A stretch of DNA of 64,000 nt. Source: Bradyrhizobium sp. CCBAU 53340 (GTDB taxonomy: Bacteria > Pseudomonadota > Alphaproteobacteria > Rhizobiales > Xanthobacteraceae). Under the pieces are notes generated by a model, which saw only the letters and a program-made list of their open reading frames with translations, made no database searches and was not told the DNA's origin. Both the position numbers and the translations under genes were made by a program. Shown here piece after piece: positions 43,919-52,813 of this stretch (positions are counted from its first letter, which is position 1; each line of letters begins with the position of its first letter). The stretch lies in assembly GCF_015291645.1 (NCBI RefSeq), contig NZ_CP030055.1, forward strand, positions 6,634,001-6,698,000, in the 5' to 3' direction.

Positions 43919-45016
43919 ATGGAGATCGGCTATTTTACGATGCCTTCGCATCCGCCGGAGTGCGGGTTGAAGGAAGGACATGATTGGGACCTGCAGGTCC
44001 TGCGCTGGCTCGACGAGCTCGGCTATCAGGAGGCCTGGATCGGCGAGCACCACACCGCGCCCTGGGAACCCAATCCCACGCCGGACCTCTTGATCGCGCA
44101 GGCCCTGATGCAGACCAAACGTTTGCGGATCGGGCCGGGCGGCTTCCTCTTGCCCTATCACCACCCGGCCGAGCTCGCCAACCGCGTTGCCATGCTGGAC
44201 CATCTCTCGGAAGGGCGGCTCAATTTCGGCGTGGCGGCCTCGGGGCTTCCAAGCGACTGGGCGATGTTCAACGTCGACGGGATGAGCGGCCAGAACCGCG
44301 ACATGACGCGCGAGGCGCTGGAGATCATTTTAAAGCTCTGGACCGAGCCTGCGCCATTCACCCACAAGGGCAAGTTCTGGACGGTGACCAAGCCGGACAC
44401 GATGTTCGATTTCCTCAAGCCCCACATCAAACCGCTGCAGGCGCCGCATCCGCCGATCGGCGTTGCCGGGCTGTCGAAGAACTCGGACACGTTGAAGCTC
44501 GCGGGCGAACGCGGCTTCATTCCGATGAGCCTCAACCTCAACCCGACCTATGTCTCCAGCCATTGGGACTCGGTCGAGATCGGCGCCGCGAAAACCGGCC
44601 GCAAGCCGAACCGGCAGGACTGGCGGCTGGTGCGCGAGGTGTTCGTGGCCGACACCGACGAGGAGGCGTGGAAGCTCTCGACCGGCGACATGATGGGCCG
44701 GATGATGAGCGAGTACTTCCTGCCGCTGCTCGGCCATTTCGGCTTCAAGGATTATCTGAAGCACTCACCCGAGGTGCCCGATAGCGACGTCACCGTCGAA
44801 TATTGCGCCAAGCGGAACTGGGTCGTCGGATCGCCGTCGACGGTCGCCGAGAAGATCGAAAAGATCTACGACGAGGTCGGCGGCTTCGGCGTGCTCTGTG
44901 TGTTCGGCTTCGACTACAAGCACAAGCCGGAAGCCTGGCACCGCTCGCTCGCGCTGCTGAAGAACGAGGTGATGCCGCGCCTGAAGCATCTCGGCTCCGC
45001 GAAGAAGGCAGCTTGA
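43919..45016 (+). CDS. Luciferase-like (LLM class) flavin-dependent monooxygenase
   Basis: 365 residues from the ATG at 43919, which follows GATGAGGAAACCC. (beta/alpha)8 flavin enzyme with the N-terminal EIGYFTMPSHPPE, WIGEHHTAPW, the substrate/flavin strand LRIGPGGFLLPYHHPAELA, and DHLSEGRLNFGVAASGLPSD. It uses reduced FMN (or F420) and O2. The next gene, 57 bases later, codes for a flavin reductase, so this is a two-component monooxygenase. The substrate is unknown. Confidence 0.88.
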   Translation: MEIGYFTMPSHPPECGLKEGHDWDLQVLRWLDELGYQEAWIGEHHTAPWEPNPTPDLLIAQALMQTKRLRIGPGGFLLPYHHPAELANRVAMLDHLSEGRLNFGVAASGLPSDWAMFNVDGMSGQNRDMTREALEIILKLWTEPAPFTHKGKFWTVTKPDTMFDFLKPHIKPLQAPHPPIGVAGLSKNSDTLKLAGERGFIPMSLNLNPTYVSSHWDSVEIGAAKTGRKPNRQDWRLVREVFVADTDEEAWKLSTGDMMGRMMSEYFLPLLGHFGFKDYLKHSPEVPDSDVTVEYCAKRNWVVGSPSTVAEKIEKIYDEVGGFGVLCVFGFDYKHKPEAWHRSLALLKNEVMPRLKHLGSAKKAA

Positions 45017-45073
45017 CGCTTTGCGGGTGCGGCGCGAACGTGTCGCACCCGCATTGATTTCGGAGATTTCCGC

Positions 45074-45643
45074 GTGACGGTCGATACCAAGCCTCTCGAC
45101 GCAAAGGATTTCAAGCAGGCGATGCGCCAATGCGCCGGCGCGGTTGCGCTGGTCACCGTTGGTGCCGAGCACGGCAAGCGCACCGGACTGACAGTGACAT
45201 CGGCGACCTCGCTGTCGGACAATCCGCCCTCGCTGATCGTCTGCGTCAACCGCAACGCCAGCGCCCACGCCCGCATTCGCGAGGAAGGCGCGTTCGCGAT
45301 CAATTTCCTGCAGGAGGATCACGCCCTGCTGGCGCTGACCTTCAGCGGCCAGAAGGGCGTCAACGGCGACGATCGGTTTGCGTTCGGGCAATGGACGCGC
45401 GGCGCCACCGGCGCGCCGGTGCTGACCGACGCCGTCGCCGCGTTCGATTGCGTGCTGGCGCAGGAGTTCGAGACCAGGACGCATTCGATCTTCGTCGGCG
45501 AGGTCCGCGGCGCGACGCATTCGGCCACGGCGACCCCGCTGGTTTACTTGCGCAGCAGCTTCCACACGCCGCAGGAAATCCGCGAGACCGTTTCAGTCGG
45601 CGACCTCGACTCCCGGCATTTGAGCTGGACGGATTTTTCGTAA
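45074..45643 (+). CDS. Flavin reductase of a two-component monooxygenase
   Basis: 189 residues from a GTG with GGAG upstream. HpaC/DIM6-type split barrel: FKQAMRQCAGAVALVTVGAE, GLTVTSATSLSDNPPSLIVC, GAFAINFLQEDH. It supplies reduced flavin to the LLM monooxygenase encoded just before. A hairpin follows in the intergenic region. Confidence 0.87.
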   Translation: MTVDTKPLDAKDFKQAMRQCAGAVALVTVGAEHGKRTGLTVTSATSLSDNPPSLIVCVNRNASAHARIREEGAFAINFLQEDHALLALTFSGQKGVNGDDRFAFGQWTRGATGAPVLTDAVAAFDCVLAQEFETRTHSIFVGEVRGATHSATATPLVYLRSSFHTPQEIRETVSVGDLDSRHLSWTDFS

Positions 45644-45664
45644 GCAGCGGCATCGGCAGTGCGC

Positions 45665-45684
45665 GCCCTCCCCGCTTGCGGGGA
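45665..45684. terminator. Hairpin between convergent genes
   Basis: CCTCCCCG-CTTG-CGGGGAGG forms a perfect 8-bp stem, 21 bases after the flavin reductase stop and 22 bases before the stop of the membrane protein on the other strand. Confidence 0.6.
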
Positions 45685-45706
45685 GGCGAAGGCTTGCCAC
45701 TGTTCC

Positions 45707-47086
45707 TCATGTCGAGTGCTGCTGCCGAGGTGCTGCGCTTGCGCCCGAGGGCGGAACTTTCAACTCGTGGCCGTGCAGGCCCAACGCAATCAACATGACA
45801 GCCGCCAGGGCGACACCACCAAACGCAACTTCGGGCGCAGCATCGGGTGAGACCACCAACATGCTTGCGCGGAGCGGTACTTGGCGGACGGGGTCCTGTT
45901 CGCTGTTATGGCGTGGGTCGGCCGAATGTCCCGCGAACCGGCGCAGGCAAAGGAAAACGAGGAGCAGCAATGCCGCGCCGCCCGCGAGCGGCTCGATCGG
46001 GGCGGTCAAAGATGCGTAAGAGAGCGTGTGAGCCCCGGTGTAGAGAAGGAGCGTGGCCGGCAAAGCCATGCTGCTAATCAGCGGTGCGAGCGCGGGACGA
46101 TACTGGGCGGGGCGATCTTCTCGATCCGCGAGCACCACGAAAAGTATGGCAACGATCATCAAATGACCTATCCCGTCCACCTTGCCAAAATCGAGGGTTG
46201 CGGCGGTAAGCACCAGCAGCAAGGCAAGCGCGGAGAGACGTCGGACTAACGGTGTCCAGAACAGCGCGAAAGCCAGGCCGAATTCCACAATCCCGGCGGC
46301 GGTAACGACGGTCGAGACATCGAAACCCAAGGTCAACTCTGGATGATCGACCGCGATCGCAGCGACCCAGGCCGGGTATACAAATTTCTCCATCGACGGC
46401 CATAACAGGGACAGGGCGACGGTCCATCGCAGGAAATCAGAGCGAAAAGCAAGCAGTTTGGCATCGCGCGATACGGAAAGCACGAACCAGACCCCGAGCC
46501 CCAGAAAGACCGGGTAGTCCAGCATGTGAAACAGACCATAGCAGGCGGCACCATAGCCATAGAGCAGCAGTATGGCTGCCCCCGCCGCCGGGAGTGTGGG
46601 CCGCGCGGCCAAAAACAACGGGATGAGCAACTGAATGGCCGAGAGCCAGATACTGTTTGCTTCGAGTTCCGGGGTGAGAATGAGCCCACCGTGAGCCCAC
46701 AACAAAGCGAAGAATACCGCCGCGGCCCCTCGCAGAAGGTCATCGACGCGACGGCGCAGAGGCTCGGTCACGTGATCCAGAAATCTTGATAGCATGAGTC
46801 CGACCGTGGTCTGCTCTGCCGCACAGGCGAGATAAAACAGTGCAAGGAACAGCGCCAAGAACAGAAAAAACGTGGTGGTGAATACCGCCTGAATCGGCAG
46901 CGGATCATCGGACACGATGCATGGCACGAACCACTTCACGTGAGCGGACGCCATGTCGGTCATTGAGATGAGGTTGACGACCAAACATCCGGAGAAAATC
47001 ACCGCTTTTGTGCATCTTGATCTGACGCGTCTGGAATTGAACAGGGTGGAAATGCCATTGCAGCTGGCCGCGTGATCAATACTCAT
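45707..47086 (-). CDS. Polytopic membrane protein of unknown function
   Basis: About 459 residues from ATG 47086; an in-frame ATG at 47119 would add 11. About ten transmembrane helices. The first is followed by MTDMASAHVKWFVPCIVSDD, so a signal-like segment ends near ASA and HVKWF begins the exported part, a motif I associate with a family of uncharacterised membrane proteins. A DoxX-like region may lie in LSLLWPSMEKFVYPAW…IVEFGLAFALFWTP. Visibly less GC-rich and with more mixed codon use than the neighbours, so it may have been acquired. The C-terminal tail holds a second His-containing segment (GLHGHELK). Confidence 0.75.
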   Translation of the reverse strand: MSIDHAASCNGISTLFNSRRVRSRCTKAVIFSGCLVVNLISMTDMASAHVKWFVPCIVSDDPLPIQAVFTTTFFLFLALFLALFYLACAAEQTTVGLMLSRFLDHVTEPLRRRVDDLLRGAAAVFFALLWAHGGLILTPELEANSIWLSAIQLLIPLFLAARPTLPAAGAAILLLYGYGAACYGLFHMLDYPVFLGLGVWFVLSVSRDAKLLAFRSDFLRWTVALSLLWPSMEKFVYPAWVAAIAVDHPELTLGFDVSTVVTAAGIVEFGLAFALFWTPLVRRLSALALLLVLTAATLDFGKVDGIGHLMIVAILFVVLADREDRPAQYRPALAPLISSMALPATLLLYTGAHTLSYASLTAPIEPLAGGAALLLLVFLCLRRFAGHSADPRHNSEQDPVRQVPLRASMLVVSPDAAPEVAFGGVALAAVMLIALGLHGHELKVPPSGASAAPRQQHST

Positions 47087-47119
47087 CAGCTCATCCAAAT
47101 ATTTTTGTCCGAAAATCAT

Positions 47120-47408
47120 TCGCGGTCGACTACAGTAGTGCGTGGACCGAAGAATGCGTTCGTTGATTTAGGTGACGTTCGGCTTTCCGCGTGTGAACCG
47201 GCTCACTGCGGCTGGTCACAGATCCGTTAAGGCAGTGCGACTGCTACTCCGCAATTCAATTGCCGGTTGTAATCCTGTCAATCTTCCCTCCCTTCAGCAA
47301 AGCAGTCGACCGCACCGTGGGAGCGGAGTGAAGTGAGTGGGGCTGACAAGATCGACGACACGCCGACAAGGGGAGAGGGGAAGAACGCCGGCCGGACGAG
47401 ATTGAACG
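47120..47408. other. Gene-free interval with a repeat fragment
   Basis: No gene is seen. The first part is relatively AT-rich and probably holds the promoter of the membrane protein gene. Bases about 47319-47395 (GGGAGCGGAGTGAAGTGAGTG…GACAAGGGGAGAGGGG) look like one arm of a dispersed repeat; the second arm is missing. Confidence 0.4.
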
Positions 47409-49274
47409 CTACTGCGCCGTCTCGATCTTCAGCTGCTTGATCTTCCGATACAGTGTGGCGCGGCTGAGTTTTAGCGCGCGGGCTGCTTCGGTGACGCGGC
47501 CGCCGTGCTTGCGCAGCGCCTCGATGATCGTGGCGCGCTCGGCCGCTGCGAGATCGGCTTCCGCTGCCCTTCCCCCAAATGGGGGCAGGTCGAGATCGGC
47601 GTCCGTGATGACGCCATCCTCCGCCGTGCAACCGGCGAGCCGCAGCACGTGGCGGAGCTGGCGCATGTTACCGGGATAGGGATAGGCCGAGAGCAGCGCC
47701 CAGGCTTCGCCTGAGAGGCAGCAATTCGGCGCCTCCTCGCGCGCGACTTGGGCGATTATATCATCCCTGTCGGCGCGCTCGCGCAAGGCCGGCAGCCGCA
47801 CCTCCATGCCGCGCAGGCGGAAATAGAGGTCGGCGCGGAAGGCGCCCTCCTCCGCCATGCGGCCGAGGTCGCGATGGGTGGCGCTGATCAGGCGGATATC
47901 GACCGGCACCGGCTTGAGCGCACCGAGCGGCCAGACCTCGTGGTTCTCCAGCACGCGCAACAGCCGCGTCTGCAGCGCGATCGGCATGTCGCCGATCTCG
48001 TCCAGGAACAGCGTGCCGCCATCGGCCTGCACGATCAGTCCCTTCGAGCCGTCGCGCCGCGCGCCGGTGAAGGCCCCGGCCTCGTAGCCGAACAGCTCGG
48101 CGTCGATCAGGCTCTCCGGCATCGCCGCGCAATTCAGCGCGACGTAATTGTTGCGCGCGCGGTTGCTGGCCGCGTGAATGGCGCGCGCGAACACGTCCTT
48201 GCCGACGCCGGTCTCGCCATGCAGCAGCACCGGCAGATTGTGGTCGCCGATGCTGCGGAGCCGCTTCACGCTCTTGACCAGGCCGGGATCACGGCCGGCA
48301 AGCCGGTGCAGCGCGTCGAAACGATCGAGCGCAACATCGTTGCGCAGTGCAGAGGGTCTTGCGCGCAGCGGCGGGCTGACATGGCTCTGGCCCAAGGTGC
48401 GGCCATCGGCGCGGCGCAGCTCGACGAGCTCGTCGACATTGCGCGAATGATCGAGCTTGATGTAGCGCGACAGGTCGATGCCCGAGGCGATCAGGCCGTC
48501 GGTGAGGCCAAGCAAGGCGCGCGCCGAGCGGCAGGCACCGACGATGCGCCGGTCGTCGTCATAGGCGAGCAGACCGCTGCCGCCATCGCCGGGCACGGTC
48601 GCGATCCAGGCGGTACGGAAATGCGCGCGAAAAATCGCGCCCTCCATCCGCCGCGTCGCCTCCATCGTCACTGCGAGGGCAAGCTGATGCGCGGCGCGCT
48701 CGAGGTCCTCGCGGCAGGACGTGATGTTGATCGCACCGGCGAGGCGTCCGGCCTGGTCGAACAGCGGCGCCACGGCGCAGGAGAACATGTGCCATTGCGC
48801 GCGAAAATGCTCGTCGCGATGCACCAGGATCGGCTTCTGCTCGGCGAGCGCGGTGCCGAGACCGTTGGTGCCCTCGAACGTCTCGGCGAAATTCGAGCCG
48901 GTATAGATCTTCCAGTCCATGAACATCCGTGCGTCGGCTTCGCCAGGCAGACGGCTGAACAGCATGGTCGCATTGGCATCGGCCAGATTGACGCAGTAGC
49001 CGGCGTCGCGCAGCACGCGGGCGAGATCGTCGAGTTCGGGCGTGAGCAGCCGGATGGTCTCTTCCATCGGCTCGGCGACGTGACGGATCTCCGCTTCGGT
49101 GAGCGTCTGCGGCGGGCCCTGGCGGGCGGGATCGAGCTTGTGGCTGATCAGGCAGCGCCGCCAGGAGTTTTCGATGCGCGAAGAGGCATCGACGTCGGCC
49201 ACATGATTGGCCACGGACAAGACACGGGCGACATGGTTCGAGGCCGACAGGCTGGCCATCGCGGACGTCTCCAC
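47409..49274 (-). CDS. Sigma-54-dependent activator (AcoR-like, GAF-AAA-Fis)
   Basis: 621 residues. The N-terminal GAF-type sensor (about 70-210) has FAETFEGTNGLGTALAEQKP and HMFSCAVAPLFDQAGRLAGA, close to AcoR-type activators. The AAA+ core has Walker A HGETGVGKD, the sigma-54 contact loop AGAFTGARRDG and Walker B TLFLDEIGD. The C-terminus is a Fis helix-turn-helix (GGRVTEAARALKLSRATLY). It should activate a sigma-54 promoter in response to a small molecule. It lies behind the carboxylase-ligase operon in the same direction, separated by a repeat, and is the obvious candidate for its control. Confidence 0.92.
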   Translation of the reverse strand: METSAMASLSASNHVARVLSVANHVADVDASSRIENSWRRCLISHKLDPARQGPPQTLTEAEIRHVAEPMEETIRLLTPELDDLARVLRDAGYCVNLADANATMLFSRLPGEADARMFMDWKIYTGSNFAETFEGTNGLGTALAEQKPILVHRDEHFRAQWHMFSCAVAPLFDQAGRLAGAINITSCREDLERAAHQLALAVTMEATRRMEGAIFRAHFRTAWIATVPGDGGSGLLAYDDDRRIVGACRSARALLGLTDGLIASGIDLSRYIKLDHSRNVDELVELRRADGRTLGQSHVSPPLRARPSALRNDVALDRFDALHRLAGRDPGLVKSVKRLRSIGDHNLPVLLHGETGVGKDVFARAIHAASNRARNNYVALNCAAMPESLIDAELFGYEAGAFTGARRDGSKGLIVQADGGTLFLDEIGDMPIALQTRLLRVLENHEVWPLGALKPVPVDIRLISATHRDLGRMAEEGAFRADLYFRLRGMEVRLPALRERADRDDIIAQVAREEAPNCCLSGEAWALLSAYPYPGNMRQLRHVLRLAGCTAEDGVITDADLDLPPFGGRAAEADLAAAERATIIEALRKHGGRVTEAARALKLSRATLYRKIKQLKIETAQ

Positions 49275-49360
49275 CCTGTATTATTGTGCAAAGTCTGGCA
49301 CCACAGGCGGGGATGTCAATCGGGAACCGGGAAGGTGTGTATGGCACACGGTCTCAACGG

Positions 49361-49450
49361 TCGTCATGGCCGGGCTTGTCCCGGCCATCCACGTGGTCGC
49401 CGCCCGTGCGAAAGAACGTGGATGCCCGGGACGAGCCCGGGCATGACGAT
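49361..49450. repeat. TCGTCATGGCCGGG palindromic repeat
   Basis: TCGTCATGGCCGGGCTTGTC…CCATCCACGT pairs with ACGTGGATGCCCGGGACGAGCCCGGGCATGACGA with few mismatches. It separates the carboxylase operon from the activator gene. Confidence 0.8.
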
Positions 49451-49495
49451 GTGGAGGCAGATAGCCTCAAACGGCTCTGATTTGCTGCACCGCCC

Positions 49496-52400
49496 TCACC
49501 ACGTGTCGATGCATGGCCGCTTCTTCGACGTCCTCGGCCCCGGCTTCGGCACCGAGCGCAGGCCCGCCATGATCCAGCGCCGCGTCTCGGCGGGGTCGAT
49601 GACGTTGTCGATCTCGAACACCGAGGCGATCGAGACCGCCTTGCCGTTGGCGTAGAGCTCGGCGACCTTGTTGCGATAATACGTCTCGCGCTCCTCGGGA
49701 TCGGCGATCGCCTCCATCTCCTTGCGGAAGCCGAGGCGGACATAGCCTTCGAGGCCCATGCCGCCGAACTCGCCGGTCGGCCAGGCCGCCGTGAAGAACG
49801 AGGCGTGGAAGCCGCCGCCGATCATCGACTGTGCGCCAAGGCCATAGCCCTTGCGCAGCACGATGCCGAACAACGGCACGGTCAGGCTCGCGCCCGTGAC
49901 GAACATGCGCGAGACGTGACGCACGATCGCGGTCTTCTCCGCTTCCGGGCCGACCATGAAGCCGGGCGTATCGCAGAGCGAGACGACGGGCAGATCGAAC
50001 GCATCGCAAAGCTGGAGGAAGCGCGCAGCCTTGTCGCCGGCGTCGGCGTCGATGGCGCCGCCGAGATGGCGCGGATTGTTGGCGATCAGGCCGAACGGTT
50101 TGCCCTCGATGCGGATCAGCGCGGTGATCATGCCGACGCCGTAATCACGGCGCAGCTCCAGCACCGAGTCCTTGTCGGCGACGAGGTCGATCACACTGCG
50201 GATGTCGTAGACGCGCAGGCGGTTTTCGGGGATGGCGCGACGGAGCAGGCGCTGGTCGGCCGCTTCCCAGTCCTTCACCGCGCCCTGGAAGTAGGAGAGG
50301 TATTTCTGCGCGACCGAGGTCGCCTCCTGCTCGTCTTCAACAAGAATGTCGATGACGCCGTTCGGCGACTGGAACGAGACAGGGCCGACCTCGGCCGGAT
50401 GATAGACGCCGAGCCCGCCGCCCTCGATCATGGCGGGACCGCCCATGCCGATCGAGGCGTTCTTGGTGGCGATGATGACGTCGCAGCAGCCGAGCATGGC
50501 GGCGTTACCGGCAAAGCAATAGCCGGAGACGACGCCGATGACCGGCACGAGGCCGGAGAGCCTTGCGAACTGGACGAAAGATGGACCGTCGAGGCCGGTC
50601 ATACCGAGCCGGTCGGTGTCGCCCGGCCGGCCGCCACCGCCTTCGGCATAGAACACCAGCGGCACGCGCCAGTCTTCCGCAAGGGTCAGCATGCGGTCGA
50701 TCTTCTTGTGGTTCATATGGCCCTGCGTGCCCGCGAGCACGGTGTAGTCATAGGCCACGACGATGCAGCGGGCGGCGTCTCCGCCGAACTTTTCGGCGTT
50801 GACAGTGGCAACGCCCATGACGAGGCCGTCGGCCGGCGTGTTCTTGATGAGATCGTCGAGCTTGCGCCGGCGCCGCTGCGCCGCGATGGCGAGGCTGCCA
50901 TATTCCATGAACGAGCCGTCGTCGACGAGCTGCGCGACGTTCTCGCGCGCGGTGCGCTGGTTGGTGTTGCGGCGGCGCTCGACCGAGGCCGGGCGGTTCG
51001 CATCGAGCGTATTGGCCTGGCGGGCGATCAGCTCGGCAAGATCAGGGCGGATGTGATCGAGATCGATGTCGGCTTCCGCCGCAGCGTGATCGGCCGCAAC
51101 GTCGAGCGGCTCGATATACATGATCGGCTCGCCATGGAGCAGCGTGACGCCGTCACCGGCCGCGAGCTTCATGACGCGGCCGCCCTGCTCGGCCATCACG
51201 AGATGCTCCATCTTCATGGATTCGATCACGGCAAGCTGCTGGCCGGGGCGCACGACCTCGCCCTCCCGCACCTGAATAGTGACGATGGTGCCCTGCAAGG
51301 GCGCCGCGACCATCACGGCGCCCTCGGGCACGACTTGCGCGACGTGCGCCTCGGCGGCATGCGCGCCGCCACGGTCGGCCGCGGCAAAGTACAGCGGCTT
51401 GGCTGCGCCATCGGCCGCCTCGACGAGCTTGGCGATGTTGCGGTCGATAAAATCGGTGGCGATGCGGTTGGTCCTGAAATCGGGATGCGCCAGCACGGCC
51501 TGGAGGAAGGCGATGTTGGTGACGACGCCGTCGATCCGGAACTCGCGCAAGGCGCGCAAGGCCTTGGCCACGACGTCATGCCAGGCCTCGCCCGGCGTAT
51601 GCACGATCACTTTTGCGAGCAGCGAGTCGAACGCAGCGCTGGTCTTGTAGCCGGCATAGCCAAAGCTATCGACGCGGACACCAGGCCCGGATGGCGGCTC
51701 GAACACGGCGAGCACGCCGCCGGTCGGATGTGTCGCGCCTGACACGTCCAGCGTCTCCATGTTGACTCGGAGCTGCATCGCATAGCCGCGCGGCTTCGGG
51801 ATCGCGCTTTGCGCAAGGCCGAGCGAGGCCAGCGTCGCGCCTGATGCGACCGCGAGCTGGGCACGAACAAGGTCGAGGCCGAGCACCTCCTCCGTCACGG
51901 TGTGCTCGACCTGAAGCCGCGGATTGGCCTCGATGAAGGCGAAGCTGTCCTCCGCGGTGCCGTCGACCAGGAATTCGAAAGTGCCGAGGTTGTCGTAAGA
52001 CGCTGCCGCCGCGAGCTGCCTCGCCGCCTCGATAATGCGGCCGCGCAAGCCGTCGCTGAGCGACGGGCTCGGCGCCACCTCGATCAGCTTCTGATGCCGG
52101 CGCTGGATGGTGCATTCGCGCTCCCAGAGATGCGAGATCGCACCGTGACGATCGCCGATGATCTGCACCTCGATGTGGCGCGCCTGCCGGATCAGTCGCT
52201 CGGCATAGACGCCGTCGTAGCCGAATGCCGCCTTGGCCTCGGACTGGCAGCGCGCATAGGCTTCTGTCAGATCGGCCGCGTTCTCGACCACACGCATGCC
52301 GCGGCCACCGCCGCCGGCCATCGCCTTGATCACGATCGCCGCGTTGTTGCCAAGCGAGCTGAAGAAGGCGGTGATCTCGTCGAGCGACGACGGCCCGCTG

Positions 52401-52801
52401 GTGCCGGCAATGATCGGCACGCCGCAGCGCTTGGCAAGTTGTCGGGCCGCGACCTTGTCGCCGAACAATTCGAGTGCCGTCGCCTTCGGCCCGACGAAGG
52501 TGATACCTGCATCGGCGCAGGCTTTTGCGAACGCTGCGTTCTCACTGAGGAAGCCGTAGCCGGGATGCACGGCATCGCAGCCGGCGCTCTTCGCCGCCTT
52601 CACCACGGATTCGATGTCGAGATAGGCCCGTGCGCCGCGGCCGGGGATTTCGATCGCCTCATCGGCCACGCGCACATGCAAGGAGAGCGCATCATCAGCG
52701 GGATGGATCGCAACCGTCGCAATGCCGGCGTCAGCCGCGGCACGCGCGATGCGGATGGCGATCTCGCCGCGATTGGCGATCAGGAGCTTCTTGAACGACA
52801 T
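49496..52801 (-). CDS. Biotin-dependent carboxylase fusion (BC-BCCP-CT), acyl-CoA carboxylase type
   Basis: 1101 residues from the ATG at 52801 (GAGAGAGACG upstream). Biotin carboxylase (about 1-450: LLIANRGEIAIRI, GGGGRGMRVV, HLWERECTIQRRHQK, FIEANPRLQVEHTVTEEVLG). Biotin carrier domain with biotinyl Lys530 in VIESMKMEH. Carboxyltransferase (about 600-1090: AYDYTVLAGTQGHMNHKKID, FAEGGGGRPGD, GYCFAGNAAMLGCCD, SLCDTPGFMVGPEAE). All three parts in one chain is uncommon among bacterial acyl-CoA carboxylases, which are usually two subunits. The substrate CoA is unknown; the ligase encoded 12 bases upstream probably makes it. Confidence 0.93.
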   Translation of the reverse strand: MSFKKLLIANRGEIAIRIARAAADAGIATVAIHPADDALSLHVRVADEAIEIPGRGARAYLDIESVVKAAKSAGCDAVHPGYGFLSENAAFAKACADAGITFVGPKATALELFGDKVAARQLAKRCGVPIIAGTSGPSSLDEITAFFSSLGNNAAIVIKAMAGGGGRGMRVVENAADLTEAYARCQSEAKAAFGYDGVYAERLIRQARHIEVQIIGDRHGAISHLWERECTIQRRHQKLIEVAPSPSLSDGLRGRIIEAARQLAAAASYDNLGTFEFLVDGTAEDSFAFIEANPRLQVEHTVTEEVLGLDLVRAQLAVASGATLASLGLAQSAIPKPRGYAMQLRVNMETLDVSGATHPTGGVLAVFEPPSGPGVRVDSFGYAGYKTSAAFDSLLAKVIVHTPGEAWHDVVAKALRALREFRIDGVVTNIAFLQAVLAHPDFRTNRIATDFIDRNIAKLVEAADGAAKPLYFAAADRGGAHAAEAHVAQVVPEGAVMVAAPLQGTIVTIQVREGEVVRPGQQLAVIESMKMEHLVMAEQGGRVMKLAAGDGVTLLHGEPIMYIEPLDVAADHAAAEADIDLDHIRPDLAELIARQANTLDANRPASVERRRNTNQRTARENVAQLVDDGSFMEYGSLAIAAQRRRRKLDDLIKNTPADGLVMGVATVNAEKFGGDAARCIVVAYDYTVLAGTQGHMNHKKIDRMLTLAEDWRVPLVFYAEGGGGRPGDTDRLGMTGLDGPSFVQFARLSGLVPVIGVVSGYCFAGNAAMLGCCDVIIATKNASIGMGGPAMIEGGGLGVYHPAEVGPVSFQSPNGVIDILVEDEQEATSVAQKYLSYFQGAVKDWEAADQRLLRRAIPENRLRVYDIRSVIDLVADKDSVLELRRDYGVGMITALIRIEGKPFGLIANNPRHLGGAIDADAGDKAARFLQLCDAFDLPVVSLCDTPGFMVGPEAEKTAIVRHVSRMFVTGASLTVPLFGIVLRKGYGLGAQSMIGGGFHASFFTAAWPTGEFGGMGLEGYVRLGFRKEMEAIADPEERETYYRNKVAELYANGKAVSIASVFEIDNVIDPAETRRWIMAGLRSVPKPGPRTSKKRPCIDTW

Positions 52802-52813
52802 CGTCTCTCTCAC

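Noticed and set aside
47319..47395. Full palindromic repeat
   Set aside because: Only one arm could be seen; kept only as a note in the gene-free interval.
49805..51742. A long frame antisense to the carboxylase fusion
   Set aside because: His/Arg/Asp/Gly-rich shadow composition with no motif.
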